A DNA stretch of 59,478 bases, taken from Nitrospirales bacterium. GTDB lineage: Bacteria; Nitrospirota; Nitrospiria; Nitrospirales; UBA8639. Under the pieces are notes generated by a model, which worked only from the letters and a program-made list of their open reading frames with translations, did not search any database and had not been told where the DNA came from. The stretch is from contig JAHRAK010000138.1 of NCBI GenBank assembly GCA_020027535.1, positions 1 to 59,478 of the forward strand, read 5' to 3'. This document shows positions 36,047-44,409 of the stretch, piece after piece; the first letter of the stretch is position 1; the number at the start of each line of letters is the position of its first letter. Position numbers and translations under genes: made by a program.

Positions 36047-37876
36047 ATGTGTGGAATCATAGGATATATCGGGGATGACAATGCCGCCGGGGTGCTCATG
36101 CAGGGGCTGAGACGGCTGGAGTACCGGGGCTATGATTCCGCGGGGATTGCCGTGTTGCAGCATGGCCGGATCGAGATCCGGCGAAGCGTCGGCAAATTGC
36201 TGCAACTGGAAGAAGCGCTGAAAGACGAACATCTCTCCGGGACAATCGGGGTCGGGCATACGCGATGGGCCACGCATGGCAAACCGTCCGAACAGAACGC
36301 CCACCCCCATCGTTCCGGCAACGTCGTCATCGTACACAACGGCATTATCGAAAATTACCTGGCCCACAAACGGCGCTTGGAAACCGCGGGATATGGGTTC
36401 GAATCCGAGACGGATACCGAAGTGATCGCGCATTTACTGGCGTTTCACATGGAAGGAGGGCAGTCCCTTGAACAGGCGTTTCGCGCGACGGTGCGGGAAT
36501 TACACGGGAGCTATGCCATTGCCGGCATGTGCGTGAGCGAACCCGAGACCCTGGTGGTGACCAAGTCGGGCTGTCCGCTCGTGCTGGGGCAGAGTGACAA
36601 AGCCGCGTTTCTGGCCTCCGACGTGCCGCCGTTACTCGCCTACACCCGCAACGTGACGTTTTTGGAAGACGGGGACATCGGGACGTTGACGCCGCTCGGC
36701 GTGACGGTGACCGGCGCGGAGGGACAACCCGTCGCCCGGGATGCCGTCCGAATCGACTGGAACGCGGAAGCCGCGGAAAAAGGAGGGTACCCGCATTTCA
36801 TGCTCAAGGAAATTCATGAGCAACCACAAACCATTCTCGATACGTTGCGGGGTCGATACAGTTATGACTCGGGTGAAGCGGATCTGCCGGATTTGGCGAT
36901 CACGCCCGACGAACTGAGGAATGCCCGGTCGATCTGGATCGTCGCGTGCGGAACGTCCTGGCATGCCGGACTGGTTGGGAAATATTTGCTTGAGGAACTC
37001 GTTCGCAAACCGGTCCAGGTCGATATCGGCTCGGAATTCCGGTATCGCAACCCGCTGGTTCAGGAAGGTGACGTGTTCATCGCCCTGTCGCAATCGGGAG
37101 AAACCGCGGATACGCTGGCTGCCGCCAGGGAAGCCAGACGATTGGGTGCGCACGTCCTGTCGATCGTGAACGTCGTCGGTAGCACGTTGGCCAGGGAATC
37201 CGACGGCGTGATCTACACCCGTTGCGGCCCGGAGATCAGCGTGGCCTCGACCAAGGCCTTCACCGGCCAGGTCATGGCCCTGTATCTCCTGGCCTTGCAC
37301 GTCGGGAGAGTGCGCCAGGTCCTGAGCGTGGAAGACGGGCAATGGTGGCTGGATCAATTTATGGCCCTGCCCGGACACGTGGAAAGCGTCATCAGACGCG
37401 AAGCCGAATTCATGGCCATGGCGAAACGGTTCTACCGGAAGAACAACTTTCTCTATCTCGGACGCGGGATCAATTATCCGATTGCGTTGGAAGGCGCACT
37501 CAAGCTCAAAGAAATTTCCTACATCCACGCGGAAGGATATGCCGCCGGAGAAATGAAGCACGGCCCCATTGCCCTGATCGACGAAGACATGCCGGTGGTG
37601 GTGTTGGCCCCGCGGGACCGGTTGTACGAAAAAACCGTAAGCAATCTGATGGAAGTCAAGGCGCGGAGCGCGCCGGTCATCGCGTTCGTGAGTGAGGGAG
37701 AAGAAGAACTGGAAGCCTTGGCCGATTGCGTCTTCAGGATTCCCAACACCCATGCCTTGCTCTCGCCGATTCCCTTCACCGCCGCGCTTCAATTATTGGC
37801 GTATCACATCGCGACGCTGCGCAACATCGACGTCGATCGTCCGCGGAACCTGGCGAAAAGCGTGACCGTGGAGTAG
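36047..37876 (+). CDS. glmS: Glucosamine-6-phosphate synthase
   Basis: A 609-residue glutamine-fructose-6-phosphate aminotransferase. The N-terminal Cys2 nucleophile is in MCGIIGYIG, GHTRWATHGKPS belongs to the glutaminase domain, and the two SIS domains show WIVACGTSWHAG, ALSQSGETADT, STKAFTGQV and a C-terminal RNLAKSVTVE. With glmU directly upstream, fructose 6-phosphate is led towards UDP-GlcNAc for peptidoglycan and lipid A. Confidence 0.98.
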   Translation: MCGIIGYIGDDNAAGVLMQGLRRLEYRGYDSAGIAVLQHGRIEIRRSVGKLLQLEEALKDEHLSGTIGVGHTRWATHGKPSEQNAHPHRSGNVVIVHNGIIENYLAHKRRLETAGYGFESETDTEVIAHLLAFHMEGGQSLEQAFRATVRELHGSYAIAGMCVSEPETLVVTKSGCPLVLGQSDKAAFLASDVPPLLAYTRNVTFLEDGDIGTLTPLGVTVTGAEGQPVARDAVRIDWNAEAAEKGGYPHFMLKEIHEQPQTILDTLRGRYSYDSGEADLPDLAITPDELRNARSIWIVACGTSWHAGLVGKYLLEELVRKPVQVDIGSEFRYRNPLVQEGDVFIALSQSGETADTLAAAREARRLGAHVLSIVNVVGSTLARESDGVIYTRCGPEISVASTKAFTGQVMALYLLALHVGRVRQVLSVEDGQWWLDQFMALPGHVESVIRREAEFMAMAKRFYRKNNFLYLGRGINYPIALEGALKLKEISYIHAEGYAAGEMKHGPIALIDEDMPVVVLAPRDRLYEKTVSNLMEVKARSAPVIAFVSEGEEELEALADCVFRIPNTHALLSPIPFTAALQLLAYHIATLRNIDVDRPRNLAKSVTVE

Positions 37877-37893
37877 GTCTTCGAATACCGTCC

Positions 37894-38400
37894 GTGAGTA
37901 CGTTTCATCTCTGGCTTATCCCAACGGGTGAGGTATCCAACCGGCTCGCCGGCGTGATCTCCGACTTGAGCGCTCGTTATGGGGGCCCGAAGTTCGATCC
38001 CCATCTCACCCTGCTGGGAAAACTCGAGGGAGAGGAGAAATCCCTCGTTGACCTCGCGAAACAATTAGCGCGCGCGCTTCATCCATTTGAGGTTCGACTC
38101 AAGAAACCGGGCCATGAAGCACAATACTTTCGCTGCCTCTTTCTTCCGGTCGAGCCGTCTCCATCCCTCCTGGAGGCGCATCAACAGGCCACGCAAATCT
38201 TCGACAGACAATCGACGAGTTCTTTCGATCCACACGTCAGCCTCCTGTACGGACTGTTTCCCGAAAGGGTGAAGCAAGAAATCATCAACGCCCTCCCTCC
38301 TGACCTGCCCGTCAGCTTTCCCGCCTCATGCCTCCAACTCATACGAGCCGCTTCAACGAACCCGCAGGACTGGCAGGTCGTGGAAACCCTGGATCTTTGA
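37894..38400 (+). CDS. 2H phosphoesterase superfamily protein
   Basis: A 168-residue protein starting at GTG, 17 bases after glmS. Both catalytic signatures of the 2H superfamily are present: H37-L-T39 in DPHLTLLG and H114-V-S116 in DPHVSLLYG. Members act on 2',3'-cyclic or 2'-5' phosphodiester bonds (RNA ligase-like or cyclic phosphodiesterase). The open frame continues upstream within glmS in another phase; that part is not used. Confidence 0.85.
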   Translation: MSTFHLWLIPTGEVSNRLAGVISDLSARYGGPKFDPHLTLLGKLEGEEKSLVDLAKQLARALHPFEVRLKKPGHEAQYFRCLFLPVEPSPSLLEAHQQATQIFDRQSTSSFDPHVSLLYGLFPERVKQEIINALPPDLPVSFPASCLQLIRAASTNPQDWQVVETLDL

Positions 38401-38429
38401 ACGCGCTGGCGCGTCGTTTCCTCCTCCCG

Positions 38430-38590
38430 TTATTCCCGCCCTTCCCTTGCTGTCATCCTTGCGTTTTTCTTTCTGTCATCCTCGCTTAAAAATGTCGAGG
38501 ATGACAGGAGGGGGTCGGGGATGACAGAAAGGTACTAGGGGAAAGGCAAAGACACTGGATTCCCGCTGAAAACTTGCGGGAATGACAGAT
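38430..38590. repeat. Cluster of TGTCATCC/TTCCCG repeats
   Basis: Units include CTGTCATCCTCGCTTAAAAA with TGTCGAGGATGACAGG, GGGGATGACAG, and CACTGGATTCCCGC with GCGGGAATGACAG. They fill the gap between the convergent 2H phosphoesterase and the secreted-protein gene. Confidence 0.8.
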
Positions 38591-38630
38591 GAGCTGTGTT
38601 GCGCGGTATTGCGGCGAGGAAGACGTGTGC

Positions 38631-39149
38631 TTATTGCCGGGCAAAGGCAAACGTATGGGTGGATTTTTTTCGGCCGTTCTCAAATACCGTCCATTCATGG
38701 TTGATATGACGGTCGTCGATAAAGGTGAGGGTGAGTTCGTGCATGTGCTTGTCCTGCACGGAACGCATGTTCGTGCCGTCGATGTAGGTCAGGGTAATGG
38801 AATTCCCATTCACCGAGCTGCTGGTTTTCATGCGTGGCTGGTTGCCCAACAGGCAGTAATGCGTCATGACCATCTGGTGCCCGTCTTGTGCGTAGACTGA
38901 AACCATTTCCTTGGGCGTGCCGGGGTGCATGCGTTCGATCACCGCCGTGCCTTTCGACGTCAAGGCATATTCGACGGTGATGGTTTCCTGCCCGTTGAGT
39001 GCCTGTTTGCTGCCCTGCCAAGTCCCCACCAGTTCTTTGACCAGTTCAAACGGCATGGGAAGCGGGGAGGGATGTTCGGCCATTGCCGGTCCGGACCAGA
39101 GCCCACACAGGCTTCCTCCCAGCACGAGCAGGAGGACGTGCGGCTGCAT
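38631..39149 (-). CDS. Secreted protein, probable lipocalin-like fold
   Basis: A 172-residue product starting at the ATG that gives a clean signal peptide (VLLLVLGGSLCGLWSGPAMA). The mature part is beta-rich with VGTWQGSKQAL near its start, reminiscent of GTW-type small beta-barrels, and further strands such as ITLTYIDG and HELTLTFIDDRH. The frame is open for another 277 codons upstream but there overlaps the genes on the other strand, and is rejected. Function unknown. Confidence 0.65.
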   Translation of the reverse strand: MQPHVLLLVLGGSLCGLWSGPAMAEHPSPLPMPFELVKELVGTWQGSKQALNGQETITVEYALTSKGTAVIERMHPGTPKEMVSVYAQDGHQMVMTHYCLLGNQPRMKTSSSVNGNSITLTYIDGTNMRSVQDKHMHELTLTFIDDRHINHEWTVFENGRKKSTHTFAFARQ

Positions 39150-39278
39150 CAACCCGCCTTTCGTTTTGGCGGTTTGGATTTCAGGTTGGGGTAGGCTATT
39201 CTGATGACCCATTAATTTACTATAAAACGTCGGCATCGGAGAGTCAAAAAGAATTCCGGTGAAATCGGAGGCAGGATC

Positions 39279-39740
39279 GTGTCGAAGAAGATGCAGGCAG
39301 CAGAGGGCCGGCTTGAAGCCATTTGGATCAAGCGCATGAAGCGCGGGCCCATGGATGGCGTGGAGCAGGCGACCCTGCAAGCGGGACAGGGATTGATCGG
39401 CAATGCGAATCAAGGCGGCAGGCGACAGGTCACCATTCTTGAACGGGAAATCTGGGAGGAGTTGATGACGGAGACTGCCGGCACGTTGCCGCCTTCCGCG
39501 CGCCGGGCGAATCTGTTGATCCGCGGCCTCAGCTTGCACCGTTCCCGGAAGCGCATCCTGCGCATCGGACCGTGTCGCATTCGCATTTTGGGTGAAACAA
39601 GGCCGTGTGAACGCATGGAAGAAGTCTGGCCTGGACTTCAAGAAGCCATGTCCCGGGCCTGGACTGGCGGGGCGTTTGGTGAGGTCTTGGACGACGGCGA
39701 GATCGTGGTCGGCGATCCGGTGTGTTGGGTGGAGGAGTGA
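39279..39740 (+). CDS. MOSC-domain protein
   Basis: A 153-residue protein starting at GTG with the MOSC fold: AIWIKRMKRGPMDGVEQATL, GLIGNANQGGRRQVTILE, ANLLIRGLSL, RILRIGPCRIRILGETRPC and a final GEIVVGDPVCW. The cysteine in RPCERM matches the conserved, possibly sulfur-carrying position of the family. MOSC proteins are linked to molybdenum cofactor sulfuration or similar chemistry. The next gene starts 13 bases on. Confidence 0.88.
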   Translation: MSKKMQAAEGRLEAIWIKRMKRGPMDGVEQATLQAGQGLIGNANQGGRRQVTILEREIWEELMTETAGTLPPSARRANLLIRGLSLHRSRKRILRIGPCRIRILGETRPCERMEEVWPGLQEAMSRAWTGGAFGEVLDDGEIVVGDPVCWVEE

Positions 39741-39753
39741 ATGAACCGGTGTC

Positions 39754-40176
39754 ATGATTGTTGAAGGGGCCGGCCTCTGGGCCTTATTTCTGAGCGCCTT
39801 CCTGGCCGCCACCCTTCTGCCCGGTGGGTCCGAGGCCGTGTTGGCCATATTGGCCGTGCGGGGTGAGTATGATCCCTGGATCCTGTTGGCCGTGGCCTCG
39901 GCAGGGAATACGTTGGGCGGGATGAGTACGTGGGGACTCGGGCGTTTTGCCGGATGGTGGTATCCGGCTTCACGGTTCACTCAACCCAGGTATCACCGGC
40001 CTATCCGGTGGTTGCAACGATGGGGGAGTCCCGCCCTGCTCCTGTCCTGGGTGCCCGTCGTGGGAGATTCGTTGTGTTTGGTTGGTGGGTGGCTCCGCGT
40101 GCATTGGCTCCCGGCGTTGTTGTGGATCGCCATCGGGAAAGCGGCACGGTACGGCGTCATCCTGTATGCGCTGTAG
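39754..40176 (+). CDS. YqaA-like small membrane protein (SNARE-associated/DedA superfamily)
   Basis: A 140-residue protein with four or so membrane helices. LFLSAFLAATLLPGGSEAVL and ASAGNTLGGMSTWGLGR match the YqaA branch of the DedA/SNARE-associated superfamily, and the amphipathic PVVGDSLCLVGGWLR is conserved there. Family members are related to lipid scramblases and flippases. It is probably cotranscribed with the MOSC gene. Confidence 0.85.
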   Translation: MIVEGAGLWALFLSAFLAATLLPGGSEAVLAILAVRGEYDPWILLAVASAGNTLGGMSTWGLGRFAGWWYPASRFTQPRYHRPIRWLQRWGSPALLLSWVPVVGDSLCLVGGWLRVHWLPALLWIAIGKAARYGVILYAL

Positions 40177-40238
40177 GGGCGGCCCTGGTGTGGCCGTCCA
40201 ACACTCTGAAACGTCCCCTACCAACAACACGCGACGAG

Positions 40239-40775
40239 TTACGGTTGTCGAGGGTCGATAATGGTTCCCACGTGCACCGGAGCATGCGCGCCGTCTTTGC
40301 AATAGCGCTCCAGTATGTCGTGAATCACCCGGAACGCCAGCTTCGACCACGGAATGTCTTCCCGTGTAAAGAGATCGACTTCCAGACTTTCCGTCCCCGG
40401 GCCGAACGTGGCCTGTTTCATGGTTCCGCGAAACACGACATAGATCTGGTTCACGTGCGGAATGCTGAACAGCGCGTACAGCCGGGAGATCTCGACCTCG
40501 GTTTCGGCTTCTTCCAGGGTCTCACGAGCCGCGGCTTCTTCAAGGGTTTCATCCTTTTCCATGAATCCCGCGGGAAACGTCCAGAGGCCGGATCGCGGTT
40601 CGATGGCTCGCTTGCACAGGAGGATCCGGTCCTCCCATTCGGGCAGGCAGCCCACCACGATTTTGGGATTTTCATAGTGAACGGCGTGACAGCGCTCACA
40701 GACGAATCGAGGCAACGTATCCCCCTCGGGGATTTTCACGATGAGGGATGCGCCGCAGGCGCTGCAATAGTTCAT
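40239..40775 (-). CDS. Zinc-ribbon Nudix hydrolase
   Basis: A 178-residue protein. The N-terminal zinc ribbon has CSAC and CERC, and the Nudix domain carries GFMEKDETLEEAAARETLEE. The REx2EE core is present, but the Gly that normally follows in the Nudix box (EExG) is Glu, in EEAETEV. Family members hydrolyse nucleoside diphosphates linked to other groups; NADH-pyrophosphatase-like activity is possible. It stands alone between the YqaA-like gene and a repeat cluster. Confidence 0.88.
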   Translation of the reverse strand: MNYCSACGASLIVKIPEGDTLPRFVCERCHAVHYENPKIVVGCLPEWEDRILLCKRAIEPRSGLWTFPAGFMEKDETLEEAAARETLEEAETEVEISRLYALFSIPHVNQIYVVFRGTMKQATFGPGTESLEVDLFTREDIPWSKLAFRVIHDILERYCKDGAHAPVHVGTIIDPRQP

Positions 40776-40837
40776 GAGGTTAGCCGGTGGCGTGGAGACA
40801 ATGTCGTTGGCGATGTTCGTCGCTTCCTTCTGTACCT

Positions 40838-40992
40838 TGGTTCCCCTCCTTTGTAAGGACGGGGACTTTTTCCGAAGAGGGAAAAGTCGGGAGGTAGAGG
40901 CTGAGGCAGGACGGCGAAATCCTGTGCTCCATGGACGGGTGGCTCTACCCCACCTGTCCTCCCCTTACAAAGGGGAGGTACCAGACGGCGCT
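40838..40992. repeat. CCCCTCCTTTGTAAGG / CCTTACAAAGGGGAGG inverted repeat
   Basis: Two facing copies about 110 bases apart start TTCCCCTCCTTTGTAAGG and end CCCCTTACAAAGGGGAGG, with GGTGGGGTAGAG-like sequence inside on the reverse strand. A similar inverted pair lies at 43566-43690, making this a composite, MITE-like element. Confidence 0.75.
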
Positions 40993-41081
40993 TTTCACGC
41001 CAAGTAACGTTTCCGACTTGCTCGTTCCCGTCAGGTATGTTTGAATACACGGTCCACGATTGGCCCATGATAACAGGAGCG

Positions 41082-42209
41082 ATGCGTTTCGTGAAGGTTC
41101 CTTTGTTGGATTTACAAGCGCAGTTTCAGCAGATCCGGTCGGACGTCCTGTCGGCGATCGAAGAGGTCTGTCATGATCAGAGCTTCGTGCTCGGTCGACG
41201 GGTCGAGGCTTTCGAAACGGCCATTGCCGACTATCTCGAGTGCCGGTACGCCATCGGTGTGGCCTCGGGGAGCGATGCTTTGCTGCTTTCCCTCATGGCG
41301 GCGGGAGTGAACCCCGGTGATGAAGTGATCACCGTGCCGTTTACCTTCTTTTCCACGGCTGGTGGTATCTCGCGTTTGTATGCGGTGCCGGTGTTCGCTG
41401 ACGTCCGGGCCGATACCTTGACGATTGACCCCGAACGGATTGAAGAGAAGATCACGCCTCGCACGAAAGCCATCATCCCCGTGCATCTCTTCGGTCAATG
41501 TGCCGATATGGAGCGCATCATGGAAGTGGCTGATCGACGTGGCATCAAAGTCATTGAAGACGCCTGCCAATCCATAGGCGCCAGTCGCCGCGGTCGCAAA
41601 GCCGGAACCTTCGGGTATTCGGGGTGCTTCAGCTTTTTCCCGTCTAAAAACCTGGGAGGCGTGGGTGACGGCGGGTTGATCGTGACGGATGACGGAGACC
41701 TCCGCGAGCTGCTTCTCGCGTTGCGGGTCCATGGAAGCCGGTCGGACTACCATCACGACCATATCGGGCTCAACAGCCGGCTCGATGCCCTTGAGGCAGC
41801 GGTCTTGCGGGTCAAGCTGCAACACCTGGACAATTGGAACGCAAAACGAGCCCGGAACGCGGCGAACTACAATCGGCTTTTCAGCGAGGCCGGGTTACTG
41901 GAGCACGTGGCGTTACCGGCAACGGATCCAAACAACGTCCACGTCTTTAACCAATATACCCTGCGTGCGCAAAAACGCGACGAGTTGATGGCCTATTTGA
42001 AGGAACACGAAATCGGCCATAAAGTGTATTACCCCGTCCCCCTGCACCTTCAGGAATGTTACCAACCTCTCGGCTACTCCAAGGGGGATTTTCCGGTTTC
42101 CGAGCAACTGGCGCAAGAAGTGTTGTCCCTGCCGGTGTATCCCGAACTCACCGACGCGCAGATGGAAGCGGTGGTGACGCGGATCAGCGAATTCTACAGC
42201 GGTCGCTAA
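41082..42209 (+). CDS. DegT/DnrJ/EryC1/StrS-family sugar aminotransferase
   Basis: A 375-residue PLP-dependent enzyme. Family marks are KVPLLDLQAQFQQI, GVASGSDALLLSL, VIEDACQSIGA and the PLP lysine in FFPSKNLGGVGDGG. GLNSRLDALEAAVLRVKL is also typical. Members aminate keto-sugar nucleotides for surface polysaccharides. In-frame ATGs at 41037 and 41067 are alternative starts; MRFVKVPLL aligns best with the family. No other sugar-nucleotide genes are adjacent. Confidence 0.92.
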   Translation: MRFVKVPLLDLQAQFQQIRSDVLSAIEEVCHDQSFVLGRRVEAFETAIADYLECRYAIGVASGSDALLLSLMAAGVNPGDEVITVPFTFFSTAGGISRLYAVPVFADVRADTLTIDPERIEEKITPRTKAIIPVHLFGQCADMERIMEVADRRGIKVIEDACQSIGASRRGRKAGTFGYSGCFSFFPSKNLGGVGDGGLIVTDDGDLRELLLALRVHGSRSDYHHDHIGLNSRLDALEAAVLRVKLQHLDNWNAKRARNAANYNRLFSEAGLLEHVALPATDPNNVHVFNQYTLRAQKRDELMAYLKEHEIGHKVYYPVPLHLQECYQPLGYSKGDFPVSEQLAQEVLSLPVYPELTDAQMEAVVTRISEFYSGR

Positions 42210-42234
42210 AGCCGTCTTAACCGATTAGCAATGG

Positions 42235-42660
42235 TCAATTTTTGCGAAGTCGTGCTCCGCGACTTGCTTGCGGATACGTTGCTCGAATAGTGCTGCTGAG
42301 CCCGCCGCGAGCCGTAAAGGTGCCGGTCACGACGGCCGATTCGGGCCGGCAGGCTTTCACGAAATCCTGAAGGATCCGGTTGACGGCGTTTTCGTAAAAG
42401 ATACCGACGTTGCGATAGGCATTGATGTAGAGCTTCAGCGACTTGAGTTCGACGCAGGCTTTGTGCGGCATGTAGTGAATCGTGATCGTGCCAAAGTCCG
42501 GGAGTCCGGTTTTCGGACAGATGGCGGTGTATTCCGGGATCTCGATCGTGATCTCATAACCGGGGAATTGGTTGGGCCAGGTTTCCAAGGAGGGAAGGGG
42601 CGCGGCAATCCCGCTTTCGGCGTGTTGTTTCGTATATCGCTCTTCCTGTCCGCGTTTCAT
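42235..42660 (-). CDS. queF: NADPH-dependent preQ0 reductase
   Basis: A 141-residue single-domain QueF that reduces 7-cyano-7-deazaguanine to preQ1 in queuosine synthesis. The nucleophilic Cys lies in YTAICPKTGLPDFGTITI, and PHKACVELKSLKLYINAYRN carries the substrate-binding Glu. The ATG at 42660 is used; the frame extends 27 codons further without support. It converges on the aminotransferase gene. Confidence 0.95.
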   Translation of the reverse strand: MKRGQEERYTKQHAESGIAAPLPSLETWPNQFPGYEITIEIPEYTAICPKTGLPDFGTITIHYMPHKACVELKSLKLYINAYRNVGIFYENAVNRILQDFVKACRPESAVVTGTFTARGGLSSTIRATYPQASRGARLRKN

Positions 42661-42859
42661 GGACTCCACGCTTCGTGTGATCCACGGCCCGTTCCGTGAG
42701 TCACGCGTCGGAGTGTACCCTGCCGCACTAAATCTCTGCAATCGTGCGAGGCGGCTGCAAAAAGAATCGGCGTGTTGAGAAGCGGAGGGGGCGTCTGGTA
42801 TTTTCTCAGGCTGACGACGTTGGTGCCGGGTGAGCGTTGAGCCGTGTTGTGCTGTTTTC

Positions 42860-42960
42860 CGTCATCCCCGACTCGATCGGGGATCCAGGGTTTTTGCTTT
42901 TTCCTCCGTTGGGAAAGAGAACGACACTGGATTCCCGCGTACGCGGGAATGACAGAAGGA
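42860..42960. repeat. TGTCATCCCCGA and GATTCCCGCGTACGCGGGAAT repeats
   Basis: CGTCATCCCCGACTCGATCG with GGGGATCCAGGG comes first, then the near-perfect palindrome ATTCCCGCGTACGCGGGAAT before GACAGAAGGAG. They lie upstream of the phosphonate-type cluster. Confidence 0.8.
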
Positions 42961-43006
42961 GACAGCGAAAATAATCGAATGAGTGAACCTATCGAGGAAC
43001 GACGTT

Positions 43007-43510
43007 ATGGCCATGATTGAGAGTGATGATTTTGTGAAGGCGCTCGAGGATATCGGATTCGATTTTTTTACCGGTGTGCCGGATACAATTTTGGGCGGGA
43101 TCATCGAAGTGTTAAGCGATCGACGGCTTTATACGCCGTCGGTTCGTGAAGACGAGGCGGTGGCCATGGCCGCGGGGGCGTTTTTGGGTGGGAAAATCCC
43201 CGTGGTCCTTATGCAGAATTCGGGGCTGGGGAACGCCATGAACGTACTCATGTCACTCCACCTGATCTACAGGATCCCTTGCTTGCTGATTATTTCCTGG
43301 AGGGGATTCGAAGGGAAAGACGCGCCCGAACACCTGGTGATGGGGCAAACCATGCCGCAGTTGATGGAGACGATCAAGATTCCGTATCGAACGTTGTCTT
43401 CGGAAACGCTGGTCGATGATCTTCGGTGGACCGCGCAGACCTTCATGGATCAACGCATTCCCGTGGCGTTGTTCTTGAAAAAGGGCGTGGTGAAAACGAT
43501 CCAACCGTGA
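43007..43510 (+). CDS. Phosphonopyruvate/sulfopyruvate decarboxylase-like alpha subunit
   Basis: A 167-residue protein matching the N-terminal, pyrimidine-binding half of TPP-dependent phosphonopyruvate decarboxylase: GFDFFTGVPDTILGG, the Glu-containing REDEAVAMAAGAFLGG and VLMQNSGLGNAMNVL. Phosphonopyruvate decarboxylase makes phosphonoacetaldehyde, the precursor of 2-aminoethylphosphonate. GAGGA precedes the ATG. The TPP-diphosphate half is a separate frame at 43748; the two would act as an alpha/beta pair. A sulfopyruvate decarboxylase role is less likely beside an AEP transaminase. Confidence 0.85.
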   Translation: MAMIESDDFVKALEDIGFDFFTGVPDTILGGIIEVLSDRRLYTPSVREDEAVAMAAGAFLGGKIPVVLMQNSGLGNAMNVLMSLHLIYRIPCLLIISWRGFEGKDAPEHLVMGQTMPQLMETIKIPYRTLSSETLVDDLRWTAQTFMDQRIPVALFLKKGVVKTIQP

Positions 43511-43565
43511 CGTGTGATGAACCGTAGGAATTGTCAATGATCAGCCTGAACGGGGACGACCGTGT

Positions 43566-43735
43566 TCTTTCCCTCCCTTTTGTAAGGGGAGGGCAGGGTG
43601 GGGTAGAGTCACCGGTCCATCGAGCACGTGGGTTCACCATCCTGGCCATAGTCTCTACCTCCCCTACGCCCCTCCTTACAAAGGAGGGGAATGGAAAGGG
43701 GCACCTCTCCCTCCTAGTGGGGAGAGGGAGTTAAA
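43566..43735. repeat. Inverted repeat element between the decarboxylase genes
   Basis: CCCTCCCTTTTGTAAGGGG faces CCCCTCCTTACAAAGGAGGG, with GGGTGGGGTAGAG and CTCTACCTCCCC inside; a CTCTCCC/GGGGAGAGGGAG hairpin follows. It is the same kind of composite element as at 40838-40992 and separates the alpha and beta genes. Confidence 0.75.
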
Positions 43736-43747
43736 GGAAGGCCCGGA

Positions 43748-44335
43748 ATGATGCGACCTGAAGAAGGGGTGATGCAGAGCAGGGCTCAGGCGATTCACGC
43801 GCTGTTTGACATCCTTGCCGATCAACCGGTGATCATTTGTAATGGGTTCCCTTCGCGGGAAGCCCAAAAAATCAAGGACCGGGCCGGCACCTTTTACATG
43901 ATCGGGTCGATGGGCGTTGCGGCGTCCATCGGGTTGGGGCTGGCCCTGGCTCAACCCGATCAGCAGGTCGTGGTATTCGACGGCGATGGGAACGTGCTCA
44001 TGGGGATGGGTACGTTGGCCACGATCGGCGCCGTACGCCCCAAGAACCTGACGCACGTCGTGTTCGACAATGAGGTGTACGGGACGACCGGCAATCAGCC
44101 GTCCTATTCGCGAGTCGTGCGGCTGGACCAGGTCGCCAAGGCGGCCGGGTACGCCACGGTCGAACGGGTCTGGGAACGGGAAGATATTATGTATGAATTC
44201 AAGCACATGCTCGCAAACGACGGTCCTCATTTCCTGCTGATCAAAGTCAACGAACAGATAGAAGACGCGGACCGGGTCGCGCTGGATCCGCCTGAGATTA
44301 CTAAACGGTTTCGTGCGGCCGTAGGGCAAGGCTAA
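43748..44335 (+). CDS. Phosphonopyruvate/sulfopyruvate decarboxylase-like beta subunit
   Basis: A 195-residue protein matching the C-terminal TPP-diphosphate-binding half: MIGSMGVAASIGLGLALAQP, then the TPP/Mg motif from GDGN to DNEVYGTTGNQPS. With the alpha gene it adds up to the length of a single-chain phosphonopyruvate decarboxylase (about 360 residues). GGAAGG precedes the ATG; MQSRAQ at 43772 is an alternative start. It is followed by the AEP transaminase gene. Confidence 0.85.
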   Translation: MMRPEEGVMQSRAQAIHALFDILADQPVIICNGFPSREAQKIKDRAGTFYMIGSMGVAASIGLGLALAQPDQQVVVFDGDGNVLMGMGTLATIGAVRPKNLTHVVFDNEVYGTTGNQPSYSRVVRLDQVAKAAGYATVERVWEREDIMYEFKHMLANDGPHFLLIKVNEQIEDADRVALDPPEITKRFRAAVGQG

Positions 44336-44354
44336 CGAATCAAAGCCTCAATGG

Positions 44355-44389
44355 AACCCTCTCCCCATGGGAGAGGGTAGGGTGAGGGA
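44355..44389. repeat. CCCTCTCCCCATGGGAGAGGG repeat
   Basis: A palindrome with seven-base CTCTCCC/GGGAGAG arms followed by TAGGGTGAGGG. It is one unit of the family read through in glmU and lies just before the transaminase gene. Confidence 0.8.
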
Positions 44390-44409
44390 ACAAAGGATAA
44401 CAACAACTC

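Noticed and set aside
39150-39980. Upstream extension of the secreted protein on the minus strand
   Set aside because: It overlaps the MOSC and YqaA-like genes on the other strand and hides the signal peptide.
40838-43735. Inverted CCCCTCCTTTGTAAGG pairs as insertion sequences
   Set aside because: Internal sequence is under 200 bases with no transposase, so they can at most be non-autonomous elements.
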